Source: Leptidea sinapis (lineage: Eukaryota; Arthropoda; Insecta; Lepidoptera; Pieridae). Taken from it: DNA of 64,000 nucleotides. Positions within the stretch are counted from its first letter, which is position 1. The number at the start of each line of letters is the position of its first letter. A model generated the notes under the pieces. It made no database searches, had not been told where the DNA came from, and saw only the letters and a program-made list of their open reading frames with translations. The DNA is taken from NCBI RefSeq assembly GCF_905404315.1, contig NC_066265.1, positions 12,509,501 to 12,573,500 of the forward strand, written 5' to 3'. A program made the position numbers and the translations under genes. Positions 51,670 to 63,289 of the stretch are shown here, in pieces.

Positions 51670-52380
51670 ATCGTCCTTAGCTTAAAGATTACATTAACGT
51701 TACTAATTACATATCTATAAAAAAAAAGTTATTGCTTAATGAGGGCCGTCTAATTAGCAGAAGCTTACTTAATAAATCTCTATAATATTGGAAGTGGATA
51801 TAAAAAAAATTTCCTCACTCTGACAAGTCTTTTGTACAGATACCACGCGATGTACTAGAAGAATCGTTAACAATCTGGCCTTATTTCCCTACATTTTTTT
51901 ATAATTTTTTTCCTTTCCTTAAATTTTATTACAAATTCCAATTAAATTTATTTTTTAACAGAAAAAAATAGCATTGAAGTCCTTTAAATGATGATGTGAT
52001 AAGCAATCCATTATATATATCTTAATATAACTTTTAGCAAAGTATTGAATAATTTTCTGTGTAGCAATGAATACAAACCATGCATTTGATATAAACGCCT
52101 ACAGGTGACAGCCCTATCGTAAAAGCAACAGATGGAGCGCACATCCCTAGCTAGAGTCATTTGATTTACGCTTTCTCACTTATAAACAAAACAAGTCTTA
52201 AATAAGCCATCACAAACAATTTTGTTACTTATTTAATAATTGTTTGACCAGAGAAACTCTACACCTATTACTTAATAATCAAACTGACAATGACAGTGTG
52301 ACTTTATGTTGTTTTTATACAATAGATTCTGTTTATTATGAACCTTGTTTATAAATAATCTGAAGTCTAAAAGGATACCT
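51670..52380. other. Unassigned AT-rich DNA
   Basis: Nothing recognised. Confidence 0.45.
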
Positions 52381-52386
52381 TTGCTA

Positions 52387-52681
52387 CCAGAGGGAATCTC
52401 CTTTGCACAGAATGCCGGCTAGAATATTGAGTACCACAACGGCGCGGCGCCTACTTCTGCCGTGAAGCAGTAATTTGCAAGCATTATTGTGTTTTGGTCT
52501 GAAGGGCGCCTTAGCTAGAAAAATTACTTGGCAAATGAAACTTAACGTCTTATGTATCAAGGTGACAAGCGCAATTGTAATGCCGCTTAGAGTTTTTTGG
52601 TTTTTCAAGAATTCTGAGGGGCACTCCATTGTAATGCGAAGGGCGTATCAATTTCGTACTCGTCAATTACTGTCATAAAAA
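52387..52681 (-). repeat. ~310-bp interspersed repeat, copy k
   Basis: Inverted, from CCAGAGGGAATCTCCTTTGC to a decayed head near 52681; GGCGC is duplicated (52441-52450). Confidence 0.7.
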
Positions 52682-52894
52682 TGTCTTTTCTAAAACCCCC
52701 ATAAAATTTACAAAATTTTAACTATTCTTTTCGAGTTTCTTATTGAAGGTGGTGTAGTTCAACACTAAAGTCGCTTTAAAACTACCTCTAAAAATCGCTG
52801 TTCAATTGAATCGATCTTGTTTGAAATTTATTATTGCAGTCTGATTTTCATTTTCTTTATTATATATTTATATTTATATATTCGTATATATATA

Positions 52895-53832
52895 TACTAC
52901 TCTTAATCTCACTCAGCAGTATTAGAAATGATATTCAGAAATATTGAATGGGAAAGTGAGGGAAATAATATAAATGGGGAAAAACTAAACCATCTACGAT
53001 TTGCGGACGATATAGTACTATTTTCTGAGTCTTCAAAGAATCTAGAGCATATGCTACAACAATTGTCAGAGGAAAGTGCTAAAGTAGGCCTCACAATGAA
53101 CGTCAACAAAACTAAAATAATGACAAACTCTGATAGAAAAGAAATTAAAGTAGATGGTAAAACAATTGTAGACGAATACGTTTACCTGGGGCATTTATTA
53201 TCAATTAAAGACTGTACGACAAAAGAAATCAATAGAAGGGTCACGAACTCCAGGAAAAGATATTGGTCGCTCAGCGAAGTGATGAAGAACAAGTATCTTC
53301 AGATTAAGGACAAAAGAAAGGTTTTTAATGCTTGCATACTACCATGTTTAACTTATTGATCACAAACATGGGCCCTAACCGAGAAAAACTAACAACATTA
53401 AGAACTTGCCAAAATTCTAAGAAGCGTTCTAGGTGTTAGATTGAGAGACAGAATTAAGCTGTAGGACATAAAAGAAAAAACAAAATTTAAAAATGTAAGC
53501 AGAATTATTAAACAGCAAAAATGGCGATGGACAGGCCATATGATCAGAGACAATTCTGGAAAATGGACGAAACAAGTGACGGAGTGGTACTCCAGAAGCA
53601 GAAAAAGAGGCAGGCAATCCAAAAGATGGGACGACGACATCCGAAACTTGGTCGGAAGCATGTGGACTCGTCTAGCCAGAGATAGAACGACTTGGAAAAA
53701 TTTAGAGGAGGTCTATGTCGAGGGACACGCAGCAAGAAAAGTTTTTAATAATTAAGATGTGCAATATATTTAAATGTAATGTAGCTGCTGCAATAAAGGC
53801 TATTTTTATTTTATTTTGTTACTACTCTTAAT
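52895..53832 (+). pseudogene. RTE LINE remnant with 13-bp target duplication
   Basis: TACTACTCTTAAT occurs at 52895-52907 and 53820-53832. Between them is the 3' third of an RTE ORF: MIFRNIEWESEGNNINGEKL, NHLRFADDIVLFSESSKN (catalytic FADD), then CILPCLTY followed by TGA at 53357-53359. Further stops follow in 53360-53470, then WRWTGHMIRDNSGKWTKQVT and KRWDDDIRNLVGSMWTRLAR to the terminal stop at 53753-53755 and AATAAAGGC. About 60-70% like the element at 28598 by eye, so a different subfamily. Dead copy. Confidence 0.8.
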
Positions 53833-54198
53833 ATATATAAATCCAGTGTCCTGATGTTTGTTTCCAGTGAACCCCTAAACCAATGAACAGATTTTAATGG
53901 GGAATAATTACTTCATGCAATGCAGTTTAGTCCAACTTCAGACAAAGGATAGTTTTTATTTCGATTTGGGACCCATAATTATTTTTATTTCCAATATTTG
54001 TTTTAAATGGACATATTTTCTATTAGAGAATATATTGACGCATGGTTTAACAGTTCTGCTGTGAAAGAACTTCAATATAACGACAGACTTCAATATATTA
54101 CGAAATCATTCTTGATGTTATGAAATATTATTGACAAATTCATAAAAAAACAGTATTTTATTTATTATGTACAGAATAAAGTCTGTCGGGTCAGCTAG
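53826..54198 (+). mobile_element. Helitron-like element, 'ATCCAGTG' subfamily
   Basis: TCTTAATATATATAAATCCA head at 53826, GTCCTGATGTTTGTTTCCAG, AATGCAGTTTAGTCCAACTT, TTCCAATATTTGTTTTAAAT, tail GTCTGTCGGGTCAGCTAG before T. Its first 7 bases are part of the RTE target duplication, so the RTE landed in it. Confidence 0.65.
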
Positions 54199-54439
54199 TA
54201 GTAACATAAAAACAACAACGAACTAATTAAAGTAGGTCGTTGTCGCAAATAGTACCTACCAAAGAGAATGCAATGATTCCTTCTGTGTCACATGTCAATA
54301 GATTTGTTAATGAGCAATTCCTGATATGTTGACAGGATGTTCAAAGCAAACCGAGTACTGCAACTCGCGATTTTAGGATTGCATCTGTAAAGAAGTTTCA
54401 ATAGGACATTTAAATGAATATTGTTATATATTTTAACAA

Positions 54440-54727
54440 CCTAGCGAAACTCTCTAAGAAAAAAGCGATTGCATGAAACGTGCAGTCATTGATACATTGA
54501 CAGATGACGGCTATAATCTTGTTAAAAAACGGAGATAGCCGAAATCCACTAAGTTCTAAGCAACTGTTCGCTTTCAAACTTAGAAGGATTATACTTCATC
54601 GCGATAATATTGTAATTACTATTTCTAAATTATGTCAAATCACTGCACGTTTCATACTAAATTAAATTTCAATTTTAACTAAGGCAGTCCCGCCTCTTAT
54701 TACGTTGTATTTACATTCTCTTTGTAT
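54440..54727 (+). repeat. Interspersed repeat X
   Basis: CTAGCGAAACTCTCTAAGAA, AAACGGAGATAGCCGAAATC, TTCAAACTTAGAAGGATTAT, CCGCCTCTTATTACG. Confidence 0.6.
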
Positions 54728-54729
54728 TT

Positions 54730-56225
54730 TTAAACATCAATTTTTTAAACAAAAATTTAGTTATATTTTGACATAATATGGGATTAAAATGATTGTTTGC
54801 ACTAAACACTGAAGAAGTATTTTTTCACGGTAAAATCTGATTGTGGCTCTATTTTTATGTCTTACGTCGAGTTTGTTATACTGAATATTTATTTTTGAAT
54901 AAAACGTACGACATCGTATAGGGAACTTAATTTTCTAGACACTAATGGAGCATTATTTGAAATATCTAATTATAACCATTTTTAAACAAACAAAAACTAT
55001 ATAAATACACTCGACTGCTCAGTATATGAAATTCCATTTTTGTTTTGTCATATGAATCCTCTAGTAATAGCATAGAGATAACATAACATAAAACGGTTGG
55101 ACTCTTTTCGATATTCGCTTGGAACGTTGGGTATGGGCTGGTATTAGCGAAAAAAAAAACAATGGAAGAGAAAATGGACTTGAGAGGGACCTCTAGTATC
55201 TAAACGCTCATTGGTCAGGCAATGGTTGGTCGGACAAAGGGATAAATATTAATTAAGTAAATCCAGCGTTTACTAAAAACCTAACTAAACATTATAAATA
55301 TGTATGTTATAATGTGAGTTTGTTGTGTTCTATTATTAACACATTTTCCAGGCACTTTGTCAGGGTAGCACTGACCTGTATAAATACCACTGGACAGGCT
55401 GTTCAATGTGTTTGACAGCAGGTTTTATGTGCCTATTTGAAGCGCCACTCGCGAGCGTTCAGAGAACTAATTTTGACATATAATACAAATGGCTGCGAGT
55501 GAACCGTACAATACTCTGAAATATTTTTGCATTTTGAATTAATTTCGGTCATTTTCCGTGCTATTTATACTTCAAGAATGAACGTAAAAAAGTACACATT
55601 TTTTTTTGTAAATAATTTTCCCATCGATGTTTGTTTAGCTGAGGTTGTCATCACTAGTTTTAGTATTTTTATTTGACAGCCGCCAGTTCATTGGTAAATA
55701 GTAGAGGAAATGACATAGATATATGAAGTATCATACATAAGAAAGACAATCATTTTTACCTGGCACTTTTCGAGGGAAGTCGCGGCCATAAGTTAGTATT
55801 TTAGTAAATGTGTAACTACCCTACAAAAACATTGCGATTCGTGCGGATACAGTTGCGAAACAGCTAATGTATCTGCCACAGAGCATAAATATTTGATTTC
55901 CTGTTTGGCCACTGAGCTATGTTCTAGGAACACTATGGATGGATGCGCACGTCAACACATTGTGATGTTTTGAATGCTGATTGAATGATACTGTATTGGA
56001 TATACTATTATTGGAGAGTGCTCGATCAGTTAGCGATGTGCCAAGTCAGATGTTTTCGTAGATCTACTGCGTGTTTAACTGTGTTTCCCGTTTAAATTAC
56101 CCGTCGTGTATTAGTGTATCATTATGCTTAAAATCACTGCAGATTTTGAAGTATTAATTCTTTTGGCGCGTTACGGTAAAATTATCAGAGTGTATTTTTT
56201 ACCCTCAAATTCGACACTCTGAGGT
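54730..56225. other. Unassigned AT-rich DNA
   Basis: No coding exon, RNA gene or repeat with clear ends recognised. Confidence 0.45.
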
Positions 56226-56229
56226 TAAT

Positions 56230-56300
56230 TCAAATCAAATCAAAATAACTTTATTCATGTAGGTCACGGAAATGAAACTTATGAATGAAGAGCAACATCT
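56230..56300 (-). mobile_element. LINE 3' end fragment (family F)
   Basis: CAAATCAAAATAACTTTATT then CATGTAGGTCACGGAAATGA; the inverted counterpart of 45190-45225. Confidence 0.5.
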
Positions 56301-56304
56301 CAAG

Positions 56305-56870
56305 TCAATTTGCTAATATGCAAGTATTATGGCTGAGCAGGTTATCAACTGTAAAGTACATCCTGTAGGTTAAGCCACAACCTGGAAATTGTACAAGACA
56401 TACAAGATTTATCAAGGTGAAGAGTAAGCAGAAAACACGCAAACATGATGCTTTTAGACAAGTTTTGTGGTGAAAGTATAGCATTTCGAGCTATGAACAC
56501 TACTTAATCCTGTTACACATATCCTTAAGTCTTATTTGTAGGTTGCTAATGCTTGCTGTTGGTTATAGTTAACACTGTCGAGCCTTTTTGAACTACCACT
56601 TTTCTTTGAAGTTAAACAAATTTTTTGACATGGCGTGACGCATTTTTTTGGTACTTCTCTCAGAAAAGTTATTCTCATAGCTTGTACTTTTTTGTGTAGG
56701 TTCATCTATTCAGATTAGTAGTGAATAACGAAGATTGTAAGCATATAAACTGTTTTCCAGCCAAGAATTTGGAAAATATTGGATTTGTTACATACATGGC
56801 GGCCGGCAGCCGTGAACTCATATCGCTCAAGGTCGCTGGCATTTAGTGTCGCCTTAACGGTACGTCATTC
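56305..56870. other. Unassigned DNA
   Basis: Nothing recognised; may hold more of the LINE fragment to its left. Confidence 0.4.
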
Positions 56871-56877
56871 AAATGGT

Positions 56878-56945
56878 TGGCGCAGTGGAAGAACGCTCAC
56901 ACGGAACGCGAGAGTACACAAAAGTATGTTTTCAAATTTTAATTT
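56878..56945 (+). repeat. SINE head remnant
   Basis: GGTTGGCGCAGTGGAAGAAC, an A-box-like start as at 9200; the B box is degraded. Confidence 0.35.
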
Positions 56946-57152
56946 GTGAAGTATAGTGCGTGCGTACATAAATAAGTAAGTACACACTACACACATACAT
57001 TTTAAATAAGGTACTTAGCACTTTATATGAGCACATATAATGAGACCAACACACTCGCATAATGCTTTTTAGGATCAAGTCTTCATTTCTGATAAATACA
57101 TAATGATGCAGTTTATTACTTCTTTTGTGTCTTTTGACGCTATCATACTATA

Positions 57153-57510
57153 TACAGTGTCCCATTTAACCAGAGTTGGCGCATTTAACCAGAATTCCAA
57201 AATGGTATAACTATTGTTGGGTTAATACTAAAAAAAATATGGGTAAAAAATAAAAAAACTTGAAGTAATCCGATTTTATGCAAATCCAGTTTACTTAAGG
57301 TTATGGTGACATGTTTGAAATTGGCAAAAATAAAAAACATGTACCGCAATAGCCGAAAGTTTAAATAATGGAGTAAATCTCCTTTTTTTTCTTTAGTGCC
57401 AATAATTTAAGAAACATGGGGTAGATTTTATTTCTGATTTTTCTGATGATGTTTACCATCTAGCCTATCATCTTGATTCGGCTTGACGTTGAATCTTGGG
57501 ACACCCTGTA
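57153..57510. mobile_element. Tc1/mariner-type MITE
   Basis: Ends TACAGTGTCCCATTTAACC and the complement of TACAGGGTGTCCCAAGATTC, 358 bp. TA-flanked, no coding frame. TACAGGGTG-type ends are typical of mariner relatives, as in 25997-26958. Confidence 0.55.
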
Positions 57511-57689
57511 AAAACAAAACTTAATTACTTACTGTTTAAAACTGAAACAGGACTTTTTCAAGGCCCACGCCAGACCATAATATTTTAATGTCAGTCATAA
57601 GTAATAGCTTCACCCCCTCCCACCTACCTCCACTCATAACACCCTTAATACACCGCTAACTTCCAAATTTTTATTTGGGCCGAAATACC

Positions 57690-57955
57690 AGCTTAGTGAA
57701 ACTATCTAAGAAGAAAGCGATTTACTTATAGATTTACAGATGATAAATTTGTAAAAAATGGACTTAGCTGAAATCTACGTTTTAACCAACTGTTCGCTTT
57801 CAAACTTAGCCGGATTATACTTCGTCGCCAATCGCCATACTGTAATAAGTACTATTTCAAATGACTGCACGTTTCATACTAAAATAATTTCAATCTTTAC
57901 TTAGGCATTCCCTCCCGCCTCTTATTACGTAGTATTTACATCCTCTTTGGTACGT
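57690..57955 (+). repeat. Interspersed repeat X
   Basis: TTAGTGAAACTATCTAAGAA, TTCAAACTTAGCCGGATTAT, CCGCCTCTTATTACGTAGTA, TTTACATCCTCTTTGG. Confidence 0.6.
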
Positions 57956-57959
57956 ACAG

Positions 57960-60560
57960 ACTAACTTTTAACTAACCTTTGCTGTAATACTTAATAGTGA
58001 TTTGGGGATGTGCATATAAAACTAATTTTAAAGTGATTATTATCACTTCCCGACTAGAGAACTATATAAGAAAACTGATCAACTATCAATATGTCAGTTA
58101 TACAAATACAAAGTATGCATACAAGTTAGGAAAATACTCTTAAATTCCGTACATACCCAAATCACTTTTAAGACAAAATCACATAAACATGGTACCCGAA
58201 ATAAATAAACTACAATTAACTAAAGCTAGGACAAATTATGGTACGAAAACTATACAGCTTCAGGGAGCCCTACTATATATCAATCACAATAGATAGATTA
58301 CTATATATCAATCACAATAGATAGGTTACCTCAGAACATAGCGTGTTTTGAATTTATTATTGTTTAACTTTAAAGTCACCGTAACTATAAAACTATAAAA
58401 TTTATGTTTTCTTTTATATTTATTTAGAATCATTGTTCTCATGTAAGTGAACTTTTGTACTTTTTGAGAAATAAACTCATTAAACCTAAACCTAACCAAA
58501 CCAGTATAATATAGTTGAATCTGTAAATATTACGCTCAAATTTCGACTTCTGGGTGACCACCTGTCAAAATTAATACAGTAGCAATGTAAGATTAAACCA
58601 AGCTGGCAACATTCAACAATGTCATATAATAAAAACAAGAGTTGCCGTAATTTGTAACGGTGAGATAAGTTAGTAATTCGAGTGGCGGGTTATTTATTTG
58701 TGCGCTCCCAATATTTATTGGAGGAAATTCCACTAAACGTCAAACGTATAAATCCTGCTGTGCGACGTCAAAAAATATCTGAAACCCGCTTAATTAAGTT
58801 TGCCGCATAGTATGGATACGGACTATTTATTATTTTTGAAATACTTTTTTGTTCGCTTTCAGAAGAAAAATAATTAAAAGTGGCATCACAGGATGGTATT
58901 AATTTATTATCCAAGTTAGCCCAATAGGCAACAGAATCTAAATTACCGTTACTTATCATTATTACTCCCTCACACCCTATTGCTATCTATACTCATACAT
59001 ACATGCGTCAGTACTGCTTGCAACAAAAATCAGTTCAGGTTGGGCGAAATATTAAGTAAGTTTTCATTAGTAAATAAACTATAAAATAATTAAAACCCAA
59101 AAACCAAATATTAATAAGTTCAAAATATCACGTAATCAATACAATCTTTATTGTAATATGAAATAAATTTAAATCTTAAAAAGATATTTTAAAAAGTCTT
59201 TAATTAATTAATAATATAACTAATTTAATTCTAGTATACACTAAACACATAACAATAGCGATAATGTATATGTTCTGATAAATAAAGCCCAAAAAAATGG
59301 ACAAACTAGTAAAGTAAGGTCTTGCAGTGGTCGCCAGCACTAACCTTTTTTATACCACATGATTTATTATTGTCATTTTATCGCTTACACAATTTTTAAA
59401 TGGTCTATTTACTTGAGGCACGCATTTTTTTAAATAGTAGAAATAATTTCCTAGTGACTCTTACAACTTATAATTTCAATATTCATATTAATAATAATAA
59501 TAATGAAATAAAATTACCTACCTGATAGATATCGCTGTTCCCAATACACATACCTCACAAAAACAATTTCTAAAAAATCAACCAATACAGTGAACTGAAG
59601 GATAAAGTAGCTAGAATCTGGAACCAAAATAATAAATACGTAATTCCAATAGTCCTTTACACCACAGGTGGTATTCTAAGCCATCTGTTACATAGTCTCA
59701 AACTACTATAATTAAAGTAAACTCTTACAACAATGTCACTACAAAAATCCGCCAAGCCGAGTCGTAAAAAAGTTCTTGCAAATTTACGAACACGACATTC
59801 CCCTCAACACATAAATTTAACACACCACCCGCTGCATTTACTTGCTTTTGACCCGTAAATGCAGACAAACCAGCCAAAGGCTGAGAAAAATTATCAAATA
59901 AAAAATAATAGGTAATAATAATCATATATTTTAGGTATGACTATATATTAACATAAGGTACCTAAAATTAGAGAAGTACAACATAAGCATTTATGTAAAA
60001 ATTATAATAAGTCGCTTCCATAGCATACGAGCTGACATAAGTAGAGTTATGAGAGAGGCGGGAAGTGACGACCCGTGAGTAAACACGGATAAATCATTCG
60101 AGTTGGGGTGCACAGTGCATACTATCAGATATACAAATTGATCTACAACGTATCTACTACGTACCTTACATGTGTACATTCGACAATTATTTTTCGTGAA
60201 GTATTTATTGCATTCCTCTATTGATAGTTTTCTACAAAGAATCTACCAAATGAAAAGCTTTGCGTTGCAAATGAAAACGGTGCTGGCAATAATATTATGA
60301 TATTTCCAAATCCAGTATAAATTTTAGTATATAATTTGATAGTCATTGATTAAACTAAATTAATAGAATAATGCGATATATTGCGAAATAATTAACTTCA
60401 TTAACTAATTCCACTAAATAACTTCGACACGTGTTTCGTTCACGTGGTATTTTCAAGATCTGTTGAATTGCCAAACGCTAGAACGAAAGTCAAGACCGTT
60501 TGGCGAGTGGTTTCAAAAAGTTGTTTTTGAAGTGAAAATTTCTTTACCATCGTTGTTATT
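57960..60560. other. Unassigned AT-rich DNA
   Basis: No coding exon recognised. Contains the tandem duplication at 58271-58326 and a short (AAT)n run near 59490. Confidence 0.45.
58271..58326. repeat. 28-bp tandem duplication
   Basis: TACTATATATCAATCACAAT plus AGATAGAT, then the same with one change (AGATAGGT). Confidence 0.85.
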
Positions 60561-60564
60561 TGAA

Positions 60565-60900
60565 AGCCGATGCAACGAAAAAGCGACATTAAAAAGAGAC
60601 GTACACATAAATTCATAAAATTTAACGTGGGAGAAAATGAGATAGGATGAGCATTATACAGTGTCTTGGTACCAGGCGATTATAGTTGAAAAAGAGATCT
60701 TATGTATTACGCAAGTATACCTTAATATATTCTGACGTCATGCGCACGTCGTATTTCTACATAGACACCAGAATAACAAAAATATGGTAGCGGTGATAGT
60801 AATGTATTTCATAACGGTTGATATAATGTGTCATCCTAGCAACAAGTACCAAATAGGTTCATTCACAATGAAGGTTACACTTCTGACATGTGTACTTTGT
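60565..60900 (+). repeat. Repeat T, second copy
   Basis: AACGTGGGAGAAAATGAGAT, CAGTGTCTTGGTACCAGGCG, ATATTCTGACGTCATGCGCA, GTGTCATCCTAGCAACAA. See 24085-24545. Confidence 0.5.
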
Positions 60901-60904
60901 ACGC

Positions 60905-61320
60905 ACGCAAATTTTTTGGTTGTTAGCTTGCAAACTTGAGTCAACCAACCCTGAGTTAGCCTAGAAGGTCATCCTGTACAACGTTTAATTTACCCCATTC
61001 CCAATAGAATACAAATCTGTAGACGAAGTTACAAAGTGAGCTCTGCATGACCGGTGTATCCGGCATCTCCAATACTGTCGACATAACAATGCGTGTTTGA
61101 GGAATCTTACATAAACATCATTGCCTGATTAATAATTCAGTCCCAATTAATTTCAGGCAGAATTTTATAGTATGAGTTATGAGAGAGTTTGGGCGGCAGT
61201 GATTACATACCATTAGGTATTGCGCCAATCCTCCACTTGCAAACACAATGCTTAGATAACTTTAGTTATTGCAATCTACGTTGGAATCAAAATTCAATAT
61301 TGTAGAATTTTACTTATTAT
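60905..61320. other. Unassigned DNA
   Basis: Nothing recognised. Confidence 0.4.
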
Positions 61321-61325
61321 TTATT

Positions 61326-61790
61326 AGCCTGAGGGCGGTCGCTCCATTCCCAATCTGTGGAATCATTAAGAAATTCATTTATGTTATAGTAACCTTTACC
61401 ACACAAACGTTTTTAAACAATTCTTTTGAATATCGTAATACTTTTGTTTTGAACATTTTTTGGGATCTTGTTGTAAAAGCATATACATTATACATACATC
61501 GCCCCTCAAAAGACTTACTAACTCGACTTAACAGTCAGAGAGCAAGTAGTAGGCATAACAAGTTTATGTTTGTTCCTCGTGTTAATATTATCATTGTCAC
61601 AGTTTCTAGCGAATTCCTCAATGTGCTTATGAACACATAGAACTTTTTCTAGAATATATTGAGAAGCAAAAGTCAAAATGTTTATTTCTTTAAATTTTTC
61701 TCTTAATGATTCTTTATCTAGATCTCTAGCAAATATGTAAATTTTAGTGAGCAATTCTAAGTCTCTAATGAGAATTGAACGCAATTAATG
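61326..61790 (-). mobile_element. CR1-like LINE 3' part (family B), decayed
   Basis: The - strand encodes SLREKFKEINILTFASQYIL, NINTRNKHKLVMPTT and, in another frame, IPKNVQNKSITIFKRIV-type sequence. Matches 62040-62460 and 48841-49330. Several frame breaks. Confidence 0.55.
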
Positions 61791-61794
61791 CTTG

Positions 61795-62035
61795 ATGTAT
61801 TGAGCATGCTCGGTTTAACATAATATCCACTAATTACTCGTAAGTTATACGGCGAGGCATTCCACTACGACTCTGATCTCGCGTCGCGTGCTCGGAATAG
61901 TTTAGAGATCTGTGATTTGTTCCTACTAGGGTGGCATTTCAAACGCGTGCGTTAATATACTAATCAATGAAATTTTAAGATATCCGTACCTCTAAGTGTA
62001 AAGTAATACCTTTACTGCTTTAAAAATAAATTCAA
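61795..62035. other. Unassigned DNA
   Basis: Nothing recognised. Confidence 0.4.
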
Positions 62036-62039
62036 ATTA

Positions 62040-62460
62040 AAATATTTTTATTCAAAATAGGATTTAAAATCACTTATTGAACGTCAAAAACTACCACCCA
62101 TTCAAAAGAGACTGCCTCAGACCTGAGAAGAATGGGCGCAAGAAATTCAGCGGGCTTTTCTTTTTTTATATAAAATATGGATTACAATTTCATATGGTAC
62201 AATAAACATTTATAATTAAAGAGCCCGAGGGTGTTCGCTTTATTCCCAGTCCGTGGTGTCGTAAGAAAATCGTTTATGCTATAATAACCTTTCCCACACA
62301 AACGTTTTTTAACAGTTCTTTTAAATTTCGTAACACATTTGTTTTGTACATTTTCTGGGATCATATTGTAGAAGCATATACATCGCCCAACAAAAGACTT
62401 ACTAACTCGACCCAACCGAGTAGTAGTCATAACAAGTTTATGTTTGTTCCTCGTGATAAT
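62040..62460 (-). mobile_element. CR1-like LINE 3' part (family B)
   Basis: The - strand encodes MTTTRLGRVSKSFVGRCICF, YNMIPENVQNKCVTKFKRTV and KKRLCGKGYYSINDFL, then a 3' end with GCTGAATTTCTTGCGCCCAT and TTTGACGTTCAATAAGTGAT. Its left (5') side stops where the MITE at 62467 begins. Confidence 0.6.
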
Positions 62461-62466
62461 ATGATA

Positions 62467-62740
62467 GGTACTATGACGGCCCTATAAATAAACTAAGTAT
62501 AAAGTTACAATTGAGAATAAACCAAGTATATGCAAATTTTGAGTAAATCACTGACATCACTGTCAATACAAAGATATTTCTGAAGTTTTCCGAATATCAA
62601 GCAGCCTTGCAAATAAACGCGAGAAAGTCCGAATAAATCAATCATACGTAAAACGTCTATTTGTAAACATTATGCATATTCTCGGCTTATTCTTAGGTAT
62701 AACTTTATACGGAGTTTATTTATAAGGCCGTCATAGTACC
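62467..62740. mobile_element. TIR MITE, 'ACGGCC(T)TATAAATAAA' family, copy 2
   Basis: GGTACTATGACGGCCCTATA at the left; the complement of GGTACTATGACGGCCTTATA at the right. The inverted repeats run about 40 bp with three or four mismatches. 274 bp, no coding frame. Confidence 0.7.
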
Positions 62741-62960
62741 TCCGTCTCATATTCTAAGTACTAAAATTTGCCAAATAAAGAATAACATTAATATAAAACC
62801 TATAGTGTATCGTCAGCATATGTTTAAAGTTTACACCGAAACGTCATCTACGAATACTCATGAGATTCTCGTATGTTTATAATATTATGTTTATATTACA
62901 AAATAGGACGAAACTACCAGCATACCGCGGATTGTGCCAGCAGAGAATAATTGTCTATTA

Positions 62961-63276
62961 CACGGACTAGTTAAAAAAAGACTCCGTGTCACCTTACATA
63001 ACAGTGTAGCACCAAGACAAGCCGATTAACGTGTAAATACATAGCCCCACGCACACACTTATACTACTACAGGCCGATAGGCGGCCATTATGTGAATTGT
63101 CATCGTCTGTGACAGATTAGTTGCGTCTCAATAAAATATTTTAAAAATGACGTCGTGCGTTGTGAAAAAGTGTAAAAACGATACTATATCAGTATTTGTG
63201 GCTTCAAATGATTATTTAAGGGAGAAAAAATTGTGTAACTCACGGCTTGGAGTCCTTCTTTTTTTACTCGTCCGTG
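62961..63276 (+). mobile_element. P-element-like MITE with THAP-like ORF start, copy 2
   Basis: 316 bp; ends CACGGACTAGTTAAAAAAAG and the complement of CACGGACGAGTAAAAAAAGA. The perfect 8-bp target duplication GTCTATTA is at 62953-62960 and 63277-63284. ATG at 63147 gives MTSCVVKKCKNDTISVFVAS then NDYLREKKLCNSRLGVL, running through the right end. Relative to copy 1 it lacks about 50 bp near the right end and keeps both cysteines of the C-x4-C start. Confidence 0.7.
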
Positions 63277-63289
63277 GTCTATTATAAAT

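Noticed and set aside
59991..60179. 62-codon - strand frame with a hydrophobic stretch
   Set aside because: No homology recognised, no splice or promoter context; treated as chance.
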